Part shown: piece by piece, positions 23,047 through 28,938 of the stretch
How positions within the stretch are numbered: the stretch's first letter is position 1
Layout of the letters: every line of letters starts with the position of its first letter
IMG/VR virus record: IMGVR_UViG_3300046804_004097
Location: 1 to 29,903 of that record
Reading direction: 5' to 3' (one strand)
Length of the DNA stretch: 29,903 nucleotides
Origin: a virus
Program-made: the position numbers and the translations under genes
The notes under the pieces: model-generated
Databases searched by the model: none
Told to the model about the DNA's origin: nothing
The model's input: only the letters and a program-made list of their open reading frames with translations

Positions 23047-23499
23047 TTAAAATATTTTATATTTTTTATTGTCAATTGAATACAATATTTTATCCAAATA
23101 GTAATAATAATTGATTAATTTTTCAATTTTTCTTGATAAAGATTCATATGTGTGTAAATAATTGATTGGCTTGTTAGATAATAGACATTCTAAATAATAC
23201 ATCTTTTTTTTAATATCCACTTCGCATTTATTTTTCTTACTATCTGTTACTATTCTAAATTGATTTATTGGATAACACCATTTTTTATTATTGCACTTTT
23301 TGCATAGTATAGTTAAATTGGAAAATTCATTAGAACCTCCAATATTTATTGGCATTATATGGTCTATAACTAAATTTTTAATTTCACTATCATTACAAAA
23401 AACGCAAAATGGATTTTTTTCAATTAAAAATTGACGTTCATAAGGAGTAAAACATTTTCTGCTTGACTTGTTTTCATTAAAAAGCAATTCTTTTATCAT
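23047..23499 (-). CDS. HNH endonuclease, 150 aa
   Basis: An HNH site is visible: first zinc pair C-x2-C at 32/35, then VIDHIMPINIGGSNEFSNLTILCKKCNNKK (Asp 46, His 47, Asn 61, Cys 66, Cys 69, Asn 70), the classic 'DH..P...GG.....NL..LC..CN..K'. The N-terminal basic segment and the Tyr-rich, very AT-coded C-terminus suggest DNA contact. It sits with 2-base spacing between the regulator and the initiator-like gene. It may be a free-standing homing endonuclease or a nuclease of phage development. Its base composition is among the lowest in GC here. Confidence 0.85.
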   Translation of the reverse strand: MIKELLFNENKSSRKCFTPYERQFLIEKNPFCVFCNDSEIKNLVIDHIMPINIGGSNEFSNLTILCKKCNNKKWCYPINQFRIVTDSKKNKCEVDIKKKMYYLECLLSNKPINYLHTYESLSRKIEKLINYYYYLDKILYSIDNKKYKIF

Positions 23500-23501
23500 G
23501 A

Positions 23502-23693
23502 CTATTGTTCAAATTTGTAATTCAATCTTTTTTCAATTCTTTGAAGCTCATCTTGTGTAAAAGGAACTTTATTTTTCATTCGTTTCGATAGTTCAACTTC
23601 TGGGATTCTAACTTCAAATGCTAACCATCTTTGCGTGCGCCCATCAAGAGCCTCAATAACCTGTTCGGTAATTGTTTTTTTTGTTTTTTTCAT
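23502..23693 (-). CDS. Cro/XRE-like helix-turn-helix regulator, 63 aa
   Basis: A small one-domain helix-turn-helix: ITEQVIEALDGRTQRWLAFEVRIPEVELSKRMKNKVPFTQDELQRIEKRL. The 'TQRWLAFEVRIPEVELSKRM' segment is the turn and recognition helix of a lambda-repressor-type fold, and 'FTQDELQRIEK' matches the last helix. Its gene is the first of the leftward replication operon and has a good promoter 18-50 bases before its start. It faces the plus-strand recombination gene group across a 112-base regulatory gap. It may repress one or both transcripts. Confidence 0.75.
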   Translation of the reverse strand: MKKTKKTITEQVIEALDGRTQRWLAFEVRIPEVELSKRMKNKVPFTQDELQRIEKRLNYKFEQ

Positions 23694-23710
23694 ATTGAGT
23701 GTATTTTTTA

Positions 23711-23743
23711 CAAATGTAGATAATTATTTTCCAATTTATCAAA
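23711..23743 (-). promoter_or_regulatory. Bacteroidota promoter of the replication operon
   Basis: On the minus strand TTTG (23740-23743) is followed after 21 bases by TACATTTG (23711-23718), a near-perfect TTTG-N19-21-TAnnTTTG pair. It is about 18 bases before the regulator ATG at 23693. This is the best promoter match in the window. A plus-strand box for the gene at 23806 is only degenerate in this gap (TATCTTG near 23777). Confidence 0.75.
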
Positions 23744-23805
23744 AAAATATTTTTTCTTTTTATCATTATGTTTTATTATCTTGCGCTCAATAAAAAATAA
23801 AAACT

Positions 23806-24000
23806 ATGATTTGTAGAAAATTTTCAGAATTAAGCCCACTTGAAAAAGTAATGTTTGTAGGTGAATTAACTCATGCCTGTATGAATGATGATTTATTTTT
23901 TGATATGGGCGAAAAGTTGATTGAAATGGCTAAACAGCAAGGTGTATTTGAAAATGTAAAAATAATGCCTAAAACAGAAAATGATGATACCGAGAACTAA
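23806..24000 (+). CDS. Small phage protein of unknown function, 64 aa
   Basis: Helical protein (CRKFSELSPLEKVMFVGELTHACMNDDLFFDMGEKLIEMAKQQGVF). The block 'F.....(L).(E)...F.GEL.HA.......M...IEMA...G.F' recurs in small Bacteroidota phage proteins, by memory. It is the first of three plus-strand genes, with A-rich leader AAAAACTATG. It overlaps the NinG-like gene by 20 bases, indicating co-translation. The function is unknown. Confidence 0.65.
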   Translation: MICRKFSELSPLEKVMFVGELTHACMNDDLFFDMGEKLIEMAKQQGVFENVKIMPKTENDDTEN

Positions 24001-24571
24001 ATTTGGAGATTGCAGCAATACGGAATGTGGTAAAAAAGAAACCGAATGCATTAAGGTCGGTAAAGATTTGTTTTGCATAAATTGTAGAAATAAACAAAAA
24101 GTTAATAAACAATTAAGTAAAAGTCAAACTAGAGCCATTTCTAATAAATTATATAAATTACAAGATAGGCAAGAAGCGGAAAGGGCTTATTTAATTCAAG
24201 ATTTAGACGATGTTTTTTCTAAGTATATAAGGATAAGGGAAGCTGATTCTAATGGCATTGTAGTTTGCTATACTTGTGATAAAAAAGATCATTGGAAAAA
24301 GTTACAATGTAGCCATTATATATCACGAAAATCAATGGGTTTAAGATGGGATATTAGAAATGCTAGGCCCGCTTGTGTAACTTGTAATGAATTTTTACAA
24401 GGCAATATTGAGGAATATACTAAAAGATTAGAGCTTGAATGCCCTGGGATAACTAATCAATTGAAAGAAGAATCAAGAGATATTGCTAAATTTTCAAAAG
24501 AAGATTTAAAGCATATGGTTATAAATTTCAGAGAAAAGCTTAAATTAGCGCAAAGTAGATTTAATTTATGA
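23981..24571 (+). CDS. NinG/Rap-type recombination protein, 196 aa
   Basis: The N-terminal zinc-ribbon-like Cys pattern lies at C11, C16, C23, C32 and C35. A coiled middle (LYKLQDRQEAERAYLIQDLDDVFSKYIRIREADSNG) leads to a second Cys-His region (CYTCDKKDHWKKLQCSHYISRKSMGLRWDIRNARPACVTCNEFLQGN). The 'S.YIR..(E)AD..G.V.CYTC...(H).....QC.HYISR...GLRWD..NARP.C..CN....GN...Y' pattern matches lambda NinG (Rap), a Holliday-junction or branched-DNA endonuclease factor. It probably assists phage recombination during replication. It is encoded on the plus strand, divergent from the replication operon. Confidence 0.85.
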   Translation: MMIPRTKFGDCSNTECGKKETECIKVGKDLFCINCRNKQKVNKQLSKSQTRAISNKLYKLQDRQEAERAYLIQDLDDVFSKYIRIREADSNGIVVCYTCDKKDHWKKLQCSHYISRKSMGLRWDIRNARPACVTCNEFLQGNIEEYTKRLELECPGITNQLKEESRDIAKFSKEDLKHMVINFREKLKLAQSRFNL

Positions 24572-24672
24572 AGCCAAGGTTATCGATAATAATGACTTAT
24601 GTTTTTATATTATTGATAACAATTTTATTATGGTCATTTATATTAAAGGCTTTACTTGGCCTTCTCCTATAA
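24568..24672 (+). CDS. Tiny one-helix membrane peptide, 34 aa
   Basis: Starts with ATGA overlap on the NinG-like stop (24568-24571), so it is probably translated by reinitiation. The peptide is MKPRLSIIMT followed by a single hydrophobic helix of about 20 residues (YVFILLITILLWSFILKALL). It lacks a tail. The 3' end overlaps the converging 83-aa gene by 35 bases. A role in membrane targeting or lysis timing is possible but not shown. Confidence 0.6.
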   Translation: MKPRLSIIMTYVFILLITILLWSFILKALLGLLL

Positions 24673-24889
24673 GAGTTTTTTCCTTATTTTTTATCTTATA
24701 AATATAATAATGCAAAGAGCTTTTTCTAGCAATACAATTTGCTCTTTCTTTTAAAATTTTTATACTTTCCTCTTCGTTTAATTTTGTGGTTACAAATGAA
24801 TATAAATGTTCTCCTTTAGTACATAAAATGTATTTAGTTTTTTTATCCCTATCTATATCCATTATGTACTTTAATCTTTCTGCATCCAT
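24638..24889 (-). CDS. Small basic phage protein, 83 aa
   Basis: Alpha/beta protein (ERLKYIMDIDRDKKTKYILCTKGEHLYSFVTTKLNEEESIKILKERANCIARKSSLHYYIYKIKNKE). Two beta strands precede a helix and a further strand pair, and there is no recognisable motif. It is the last gene of the long leftward early transcript and meets the plus-strand group tail to tail with a 35-base overlap. Confidence 0.6.
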   Translation of the reverse strand: MDAERLKYIMDIDRDKKTKYILCTKGEHLYSFVTTKLNEEESIKILKERANCIARKSSLHYYIYKIKNKEKTLIGEGQVKPLI

Positions 24890-24899
24890 TTAATTGTTT

Positions 24900-25244
24900 T
24901 TAATTTTCTATTACTTTTACTTCCTCGCCTTTTCTCATTGACTCTAAAAGATTTTCAATAAATTCTCTTTGACTTGTATCTAGATGTATTAATTTGTCAA
25001 TTATTGATTCTAATGCTATAGAATCTTCTAATTCTTTTTTCAATACAGATCTATTTTCATCAGTCAGCCTATCTCTCATATCATTTAAAATCCAATCTGT
25101 TTTTTGTATGTACTGGTTGAATACGGATTTAACTGCACCGGAAGTACCTAATCTAACATCTTCAAAATAAGCTTTGGCTATATTTATATGATGTAGACCT
25201 TTTGCTAAAGAATATGTATTATCAACAAAGCTATTTTGACTCAT
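24900..25244 (-). CDS. Helical phage protein of unknown function, 114 aa
   Basis: Nearly all helical: NTYSLAKGLHHINIAKAYFEDVRLG, then FNQYIQKTDWILNDMRDRLTDENRSVLKKELEDS and DKLIHLDTSQREFIENLLESMRKGE. The pattern 'L.KGL.HI.IAKAYFED' with 'YIQK.DWI..' appears in small proteins of Bacteroidota phages, by memory. A helical bundle partner or anti-host protein is possible. The first codons overlap the gene upstream by 14 bases. The assignment of function is open. Confidence 0.6.
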   Translation of the reverse strand: MSQNSFVDNTYSLAKGLHHINIAKAYFEDVRLGTSGAVKSVFNQYIQKTDWILNDMRDRLTDENRSVLKKELEDSIALESIIDKLIHLDTSQREFIENLLESMRKGEEVKVIEN

Positions 25245-25395
25245 TTTTTGATTTTTTTTCTTCAGTTAAATATTTTTGAACTACTAAAATGCATTCTTGA
25301 TAAGCCCCATAATTTGATTCAAATAAATGCTCATTATCTGCTTTTTTTTGCAAATGTTTAATATCGTCTATTATTTTTAATAGTACATTTTCCAT
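25231..25395 (-). CDS. Small helical protein, 54 aa
   Basis: Starts at ATG 25395 and ends at 25231, with a 14-base overlap onto the next gene start. The peptide MENVLLKIIDDIKHLQKKADNE...GAYQECILVVQKYLTEEKKSK is charged and helical and probably forms a small bundle or coiled coil. No family is recognised. An A/T-rich leader with TTAAT lies before it. Confidence 0.6.
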   Translation of the reverse strand: MENVLLKIIDDIKHLQKKADNEHLFESNYGAYQECILVVQKYLTEEKKSKNESK

Positions 25396-25417
25396 TTTAA
25401 TAAGGTTTAATTGTTAA

Positions 25418-25591
25418 TTAATTTTCTTTGTAGATTCTTTCTATTTCTTCATAATACTGATCCCAGGTAAATGTAGCTCCTAAAAATGCAGATCTAAATA
25501 AGTCAAATACTTGCGAAACTGAATTTTCGGTTTTTTCAATATGTTCAACTGTTACTTTAATTCCTTCATGCTCGATTGTTAATTTTGTCAT
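25418..25591 (-). CDS. Small alpha/beta phage protein, 57 aa
   Basis: Starts at ATG 25591 and reads MTKLTIEHEGIKVTVEHIEK, then SVSQVFDLFRSAFLGATFTWDQYYEEIERIY. A beta hairpin (TKLTIEH, IKVTVEH) followed by two helices matches short conserved phage proteins, by memory. The function is unknown. The two genes on either side are similarly short, showing a cluster of mini-genes. Confidence 0.6.
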   Translation of the reverse strand: MTKLTIEHEGIKVTVEHIEKTENSVSQVFDLFRSAFLGATFTWDQYYEEIERIYKEN

Positions 25592-25608
25592 TTTTAATGG
25601 TTTAATTG

Positions 25609-25737
25609 TTATTGATAATAATTTTTATAGCAAGATGGTTTGTGGTAGCCATGTGTATAACCGCATACATGGCATTTAGGAGGCTTTTCTTTGATTCCTA
25701 AAATTCTTTTAATTAGTTTAATAATTGATTTTAGCAT
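25609..25737 (-). CDS. Tiny zinc-ribbon-like protein, 42 aa
   Basis: The basic helix MLKSIIKLIKRILGIKEKPP is followed by CHVCGYTHGYHKPSC: C-x2-C, two His and a last Cys give a possible small zinc knuckle. A basic amphipathic helix with a zinc knuckle could contact nucleic acid or membrane. It is a real gene by its compact spacing (start 12 bases after the upstream stop). The role is unknown. Confidence 0.55.
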   Translation of the reverse strand: MLKSIIKLIKRILGIKEKPPKCHVCGYTHGYHKPSCYKNYYQ

Positions 25738-25749
25738 TTTGGATATGTA

Positions 25750-26064
25750 TTAATTTTTAAATTTACAAGATAATACTCCCGAAATTTTCCTTTTGCCAAT
25801 ACCAGGATATCCATCTGAAATATAAATTTCTTTTTCACCTAATAAAGCAACATGATTTTCTCTTGCCATTCTTACTGCTACTGGGAAATCAAAAATAATA
25901 TTTTTATGCAATCTAGAGCGTTTTGCGTAGGCATTAAATATTCTATTGTTATTCCACTTGCTATCCTCGTTGAATATATATCTTTTCGCTATAGCCAAGC
26001 TCTTGAAAATCCCAATTAGTTCTTTCTTGTCTGTATTATATAAGCAAACTATTGTTTCTTCCAT
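25750..26064 (-). CDS. Phage protein of unknown function, 104 aa
   Basis: A TTG start at 26070 also exists in frame, but ATG 26064 is preferred: it gives MEETIVCLYNTDKKELIGIF and lies just after the upstream TGA. The protein has a beta start, a helix with 'SLAIAKRYIFNEDSKWNNNRIFNAYAKRSR' that could be a DNA-binding segment, and a closing part 'VRMARENHVALLGEKEIYISDGYPG'. It looks like an intact small domain, but no family is certain. Confidence 0.55.
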   Translation of the reverse strand: MEETIVCLYNTDKKELIGIFKSLAIAKRYIFNEDSKWNNNRIFNAYAKRSRLHKNIIFDFPVAVRMARENHVALLGEKEIYISDGYPGIGKRKISGVLSCKFKN

Positions 26065-26066
26065 AA

Positions 26067-26222
26067 TCAAAAGTCATTTTCAATGTCATTTAAGTCAATT
26101 TTCATTTTCTTTAAATATATAGAAATTATTCCTTCGTGCATTTTCCATTTTAAATAAGTTTTCCAATTAGGAAACTTTTTTCTGCCAGCTCTTCCCTTTT
26201 TTCTAAATAGTTTCTTTTCCAT
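26067..26222 (-). CDS. Small very basic protein, 51 aa
   Basis: Starts at ATG 26222 inside the 3' end of the zinc-ribbon gene (20-base overlap) and stops at 26067. It has an Arg/Lys-rich start (EKKLFRKKGRAGRKKFPNWK) and a helix (YLKWKMHEGIISIYLKKMKI). Strong positive charge suggests nucleic acid contact. No further motif is visible. Confidence 0.5.
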   Translation of the reverse strand: MEKKLFRKKGRAGRKKFPNWKTYLKWKMHEGIISIYLKKMKIDLNDIENDF

Positions 26223-26397
26223 TTTTTTTGGATTTACATTGGTTACAATATTGAGGGGGGAGATGCGTCCCTTTTATCATAGCATAGTCTAGTTCCTCTT
26301 GAGTAAAGTCTTTACCTGTTTTTATGATTACTCTGCAATCGTTGCATAGTAAAGCTAAATTCCCTCCGTTGAATTTAATGATGGCTTTATCATTCAT
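26203..26397 (-). CDS. Small zinc-ribbon protein, 64 aa
   Basis: The two-pair Cys site is C-N-D-C and, later, PPQYCNQCKSK, separated by about 30 residues with 'IIKTGKDFTQEELDYAMIKGTHLP'. This is a classic small ribbon (C-x2-C...C-x2-C), seen in short phage proteins of the form 'FNGGNLALLC..C..II..G.DF...E'. It may bind DNA or RNA or a protein partner. It has an AT-rich hairpin-containing leader at 26398-26458. Confidence 0.7.
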   Translation of the reverse strand: MNDKAIIKFNGGNLALLCNDCRVIIKTGKDFTQEELDYAMIKGTHLPPQYCNQCKSKKNGKETI

Positions 26398-26458
26398 TAC
26401 TTATCATTTTTTTAGATAATGTGGCTTATATCGGACAAAAACCGATGATTTGTGTATT

Positions 26459-26641
26459 TTATGACACATTATCGTCTTGTTCCCAATATCTACAATGAAA
26501 GTGTTCCCCTAATGCATCTATAGCTTCTTTAGGATAACCTTGCTCTATAAGCCAAGGTATTGGGTCGTATCTTCTATCCTCAGGAATAGGTTTGGGAAAT
26601 CCATATTTCCATCCTGATGGTGGGTCAATAATTAGTGCCAT
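26459..26641 (-). CDS. Small conserved phage protein, 60 aa
   Basis: Short protein with 'IDPPSGWKYGFPKPIPED' followed by PWLIEQGYPKEAIDALGEHFHCRYW. 'DPPSGW.YGFPK.IP' followed by 'WL...GYP...I' is a recurrent Bacteroidota phage pattern, by memory. The function is unknown. It is soluble with no membrane or export signal. Confidence 0.65.
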   Translation of the reverse strand: MALIIDPPSGWKYGFPKPIPEDRRYDPIPWLIEQGYPKEAIDALGEHFHCRYWEQDDNVS

Positions 26642-26656
26642 AGTGGAAAATCTTTG

Positions 26657-26944
26657 TCAATTTATCTTTGTTAGTGGAAAATAATCAACGCAATACACTT
26701 TAATTACATCAAGTTCTGTAATTTTTTCATCATGTAAAATCATTGTGTATGAATATGTAAAATGCCCTTCATAGCTGTCAGGGTACTTTGTATTATAGGG
26801 AACAAATCCCAAACATTTAGCCTCGGTACTTTCAACAGCATAGTAATCATCTAACCCTTTTCTTAAGTTATCAAATGATTCTGCTGTCATAATAGGTTGA
26901 CCACTATCTCCTATGGCTACGTATGTTACTTTTATTCTGCTCAT
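26657..26944 (-). CDS. Phage protein of unknown function, 95 aa
   Basis: Alternating beta/alpha: KVTYVAIGDSGQPIM, helix DNLRKGLDDYYAV, then AKCLGFVPYNTKYPDSYEGHFTYSYTMI and ITELDVIKVYCVDYFPL. Compact alpha/beta domain with a mid-chain loop, typical of small anti-host or regulatory proteins, but nothing specific is recognised. It begins with a 4-base overlap on the following gene region. Confidence 0.5.
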   Translation of the reverse strand: MSRIKVTYVAIGDSGQPIMTAESFDNLRKGLDDYYAVESTEAKCLGFVPYNTKYPDSYEGHFTYSYTMILHDEKITELDVIKVYCVDYFPLTKIN

Positions 26945-27186
26945 TTCTTTTTTTTATTTGGGAAAAGGGACTTTTCTATTCTGTCAAATAGCTCTTGCAG
27001 TTCCCCTAAGTTATCAATACTCCATCCATTTGTGTTTATTTCATAGAAACAACTTCCCATTGCATCAATACCAATATCTGCTCTGCATTTTATTTCAATC
27101 TGCTCAATGCTATCATTAAGGCAGTTTGCTTCCTGAGTAAATATAAATATGGCTTCATCCAACTTTGGCTTTTGTTCTTCTGTCAT
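26941..27186 (-). CDS. Phage protein of unknown function, 81 aa
   Basis: Acidic helical start (EEQKPKLDEAIFIFTQEANCLNDSIEQIEI), a short loop with CRADIGIDAMGSCFYEIN and a final charged helix ending NKKKK. Its start codon lies inside the gene-junction repeat shared with 27295-27329, so this start region is probably derived from a duplication. No family is assigned. Confidence 0.5.
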   Translation of the reverse strand: MTEEQKPKLDEAIFIFTQEANCLNDSIEQIEIKCRADIGIDAMGSCFYEINTNGWSIDNLGELQELFDRIEKSLFPNKKKK

Positions 27187-27236
27187 TGTCTTTGTTTTAA
27201 TTGTTCTCTATACCATTTAAGGTCTATTTTTATGTG
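27183..27236 (-). pseudogene. Remnant of a gene tail (WYREQLKQR)
   Basis: A short open stretch without a start encodes LKWYREQLKQRQ and stops at 27183. It matches the tail VKWYKEQLKQRL of the 86-aa gene whose stop lies at 27294. A stop codon precedes it at once. The most direct reading is a decayed copy of that gene's 3' end, now lying between genes. Confidence 0.6.
27184..27218 (-). repeat. Gene-junction repeat type 1, copy A
   Basis: 35 bases (tail of a 'WYxEQLKQ' gene plus the next start codon) matching 27295-27329 at 33 positions. Copies lie 111 bases apart and flank the 26-aa membrane peptide gene. Confidence 0.75.
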
Positions 27237-27297
27237 CTATTATACAACCTAATACAAATCCTAAGAAAAGTGCTAATACTACAATGTAACTATTCAT
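27217..27297 (-). CDS. Tiny membrane peptide, 26 aa
   Basis: ATG 27297 overlaps the preceding TGA (ATGA). The peptide MNSYIVVLALFLGFVLGCIIAHKNRP is one hydrophobic helix with a short basic tail. The 'VLGC' could be read as a lipobox, but the following residues are also hydrophobic, so a plain single-span membrane peptide is more likely. It sits between two repeat copies, suggesting insertion or gain by recombination. Confidence 0.5.
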   Translation of the reverse strand: MNSYIVVLALFLGFVLGCIIAHKNRP

Positions 27298-27554
27298 AGT
27301 CTTTGTTTTAATTGTTCTTTATACCATTTTACGCCTTGTTTAAATCCATAAATACCATCAGTAAATTCAAATTCATCTGCTTTTTCTTCTATTTCTTCAT
27401 CTGATATTTCTTGTTGGGGAAGATGTTCCATTGGTAGATATGTGTTTTCAATCATCATCTCAATAGCTTGGTAACATCTATCCCATTCAATAGGCATAGA
27501 TAATTTAGTTCTTTCTTCTCTCATTTGATTGAGAAGTTGTTGCATTGGTGTCAT
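27294..27554 (-). CDS. Small acidic phage protein with 'FKQGVKWYKEQLKQ' tail, 86 aa
   Basis: Helical start (MQQLLNQMREERTKLS), a middle WDRCYQAIEMMIENTYLPMEHLP, then an acidic patch (EISDEEIEEKADEFEF) and a tail GIYGFKQGVKWYKEQLKQRL. The tail type ('G..GFK.G.KWY.EQLK') is a module shared among several small Bacteroidota phage proteins, and its DNA is duplicated nearby at 27184. The function is unknown. Confidence 0.65.
   Translation of the reverse strand: MTPMQQLLNQMREERTKLSMPIEWDRCYQAIEMMIENTYLPMEHLPQQEISDEEIEEKADEFEFTDGIYGFKQGVKWYKEQLKQRL
27295..27329 (-). repeat. Gene-junction repeat type 1, copy B
   Basis: Partner of 27184-27218. This copy is in-frame coding sequence for the end of the 86-aa gene and includes the start codon of the 26-aa gene. 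Confidence 0.75.
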
Positions 27555-27580
27555 AATTAATCTTTTTTAGGTTGTTTAAT
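27552..27580 (-). repeat. Gene-junction repeat type 2, copy 1 (tail KQPKK remnant plus start codon)
   Basis: The minus strand has ATTAAACAACCTAAAAAAGA then TTAATTATG, which in a dead frame spells IKQPKKD-stop. The gene that should own this tail ended earlier (27580), so the stretch is a relic. Related copies lie at 27769-27797, 27978-27999 and 28936-28970. Confidence 0.7.
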
Positions 27581-27771
27581 TAGTTTCTATTATCTCCTCT
27601 TGGGTCAGATTGACCTTCTGTTCCAAAAAAGTCATTATCACGTTGCATATCTAACATTTCGTTTAAATCATTTACCATTACTTGTTTATCACCCTTCTCT
27701 GAATTTTTGAATAACTCTTTCATGTTATCCAATACTGTTTCAAAATTCTTAATTGTTACTTTTTTTGCCAT
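27580..27771 (-). CDS. Small phage protein, 63 aa
   Basis: The basic start MAKKVTIKNFETVLDNMKEL is followed by a helix and NDLNEMLDMQRDNDFFGTEGQSDPRGDNRN. The end block 'NDLNEML..QRDNDFFGTEGQ.DPRGD' recurs in Bacteroidota phage proteins, by memory, without function. It is followed by a relic tail and overlaps the first base of a junction repeat. Confidence 0.65.
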   Translation of the reverse strand: MAKKVTIKNFETVLDNMKELFKNSEKGDKQVMVNDLNEMLDMQRDNDFFGTEGQSDPRGDNRN

Positions 27772-27797
27772 AATTATTATTTTTTAGGTTGTTTAAT
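27769..27797 (-). repeat. Gene-junction repeat type 2, copy 2
   Basis: This copy is live: it encodes the TIKQPKK-stop tail of the 67-aa gene and the next start codon. It differs from copy 1 in a few bases after the AAAAAA run. Confidence 0.7.
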
Positions 27798-27980
27798 AGT
27801 TTTCCAAATAGCATCCATTGTGGTAGGTTGCTGATTATCTGAGTTCAATAATAAGTCAATAGCATTCATTTTTTTAATTATACCATCTCTTTTACCCCAA
27901 TTATGACTATTAGTAGAATCTCTTTCTTGCATGAGTTCTCCCCAATACTCAAGAAGCATATCTATTAACTCTTGTTTCAT
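27777..27980 (-). CDS. Small phage protein ending in TIKQPKK, 67 aa
   Basis: Acidic helix start (MKQELIDMLLEYWGELMQERD), basic middle (NWGKRDGIIKKMNAIDLLL) and the tail DAIWKTIKQPKK. The tail 'KQPKK' is shared with neighbours and is probably a small conserved domain end. The start overlaps the preceding stop by four bases. No known function. Confidence 0.6.
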   Translation of the reverse strand: MKQELIDMLLEYWGELMQERDSTNSHNWGKRDGIIKKMNAIDLLLNSDNQQPTTMDAIWKTIKQPKK

Positions 27981-28483
27981 TGTTTAGGTTGTTTAAGTGA
28001 TTGGATAATTTCTTTTGTTGTGTATTTAAAGCCAAATATTCCATCTCTTGCCATATCTATTGCTTCCCAAACTTGTTCATCTGTATATAGAGTTTCTTTG
28101 GCTTTGTTGTAACCTTTTTTAAAGCCATGTCTTAAAGTATTTGTGTGATGATTTTGGTGGTTATCAATGTTACTATCAATTAAATATGGAAATTCTTGTT
28201 CAGCCAACTTTTCAACATCATCTTCTACCGATTGAATATGTCCCATAGGCGCATCCATCCATTCTTGTTCTTCATCTGATATTTTATCAACATCGTTATT
28301 GATTATTTTGGCATAAGTACAACCTTTGCCATCATCATAGGTTTCAGTTACTATCTCAAACTCTACTCCCATGCCATTCATACCATTTACCACACTATAA
28401 AAATTTTTAGGATGTAATGGTAAAAAAGAAGTACCGTAAGTAACTACCCATCCTTGTTCTGTTTTAGTTAATGTTCCTTTCAT
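27977..28483 (-). CDS. Phage protein with repeated 'DEEQEWMDAPMGHI' module and SLKQPKQ tail, 168 aa
   Basis: The N-terminal domain LTKTEQGWVVTYGTSFLPLHPKNF is a short beta module that I remember from gut and aquatic phage proteins. It is followed by an acidic block VDKISDEEQEWMDAPMGHIQS (near 87-107), whose DNA is repeated at 28982-29040. A His-rich stretch (NHQNHHTNTLRHGF) and a helix (TDEQVWEAIDMARDGIFGF) end in IIQSLKQPKQ. It seems a mosaic of three shuffled modules. The function is unknown. Confidence 0.65.
   Translation of the reverse strand: MKGTLTKTEQGWVVTYGTSFLPLHPKNFYSVVNGMNGMGVEFEIVTETYDDGKGCTYAKIINNDVDKISDEEQEWMDAPMGHIQSVEDDVEKLAEQEFPYLIDSNIDNHQNHHTNTLRHGFKKGYNKAKETLYTDEQVWEAIDMARDGIFGFKYTTKEIIQSLKQPKQ
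27978..27999 (-). repeat. Gene-junction repeat type 2, copy 3
   Basis: Encodes the end LKQPKQ-stop of the 168-aa gene and the start codon of the next. It shares the CTTAAACAACCTAAA core with copies 1 and 2. Confidence 0.65.
28236..28294 (-). repeat. Internal 59-base coding repeat, copy A
   Basis: 59 bases matching 28982-29040 with three differences, within the 168-aa gene. It encodes DKISDEEQEWMDAPMGHI. Copies lie 746 bases apart in different genes. Confidence 0.85.
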
Positions 28484-28485
28484 TG

Positions 28486-28938
28486 TTATTTAGTTTTAAT
28501 TAGTTCTATAAGTTTCTTTAGACAAGCAAGTTCTGCTTCTTCGTAAGTAGAATACTTTACACTTCTATCTTCTTTTTTTACATGTTCCATAAATTCTTTA
28601 CCATTCCATAATAAATTATGAACTGAGAAGTCCCATAGTTTAGTATTTGGGTAATGATTAAGTATTCCGTTTAAGTTATGCTTTTCTCTGAACCATCTAA
28701 ATGCTTGTTGGTATAGTGGTGCTGAAATTTGAGGATAATCTGTTTCTATTTCATTAAAGTTTTCCCAAACTCCACTTTCATCGTGATATATTATTTCTCT
28801 TGGCTTATATTTCCATTTTAATTCAAAAGGAGATTGAACTACTCCATTGTCATAAAAATAGAAAGCAATACAAGGTTCATCAAAACCAAGTTCTTTAAGT
28901 TCTAATGCTTGTTCGTAAGGGATAAATTCTTTATTCAT
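28486..28938 (-). CDS. Conserved phage protein of unknown function, 150 aa
   Basis: Reads FIPYEQALELKELGFDEPCIAFYFYDNG, then PREIIYHDESGVWENF, then PQISAPLYQQAFRWFREKHNLNGIL and YSTYEEAELACLKKLIELIK. The combination 'YEQAL.LKELGF..PC...Y', 'SAPLYQQAFRWFREK' and 'YEEAE.ACL.KLI' is very recurrent in Bacteroidota phages, always of unknown role, by memory. It is compact alpha/beta without membrane or catalytic signs. Its start overlaps junction repeat copy 4. Confidence 0.75.
   Translation of the reverse strand: MNKEFIPYEQALELKELGFDEPCIAFYFYDNGVVQSPFELKWKYKPREIIYHDESGVWENFNEIETDYPQISAPLYQQAFRWFREKHNLNGILNHYPNTKLWDFSVHNLLWNGKEFMEHVKKEDRSVKYSTYEEAELACLKKLIELIKTK

Noticed and set aside
26398-26458. 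Hairpin ATCGG/CCGAT before the 64-aa zinc-ribbon gene as a terminator
   Set aside because: Five-base stem without a T-run on the minus strand; too weak to call.
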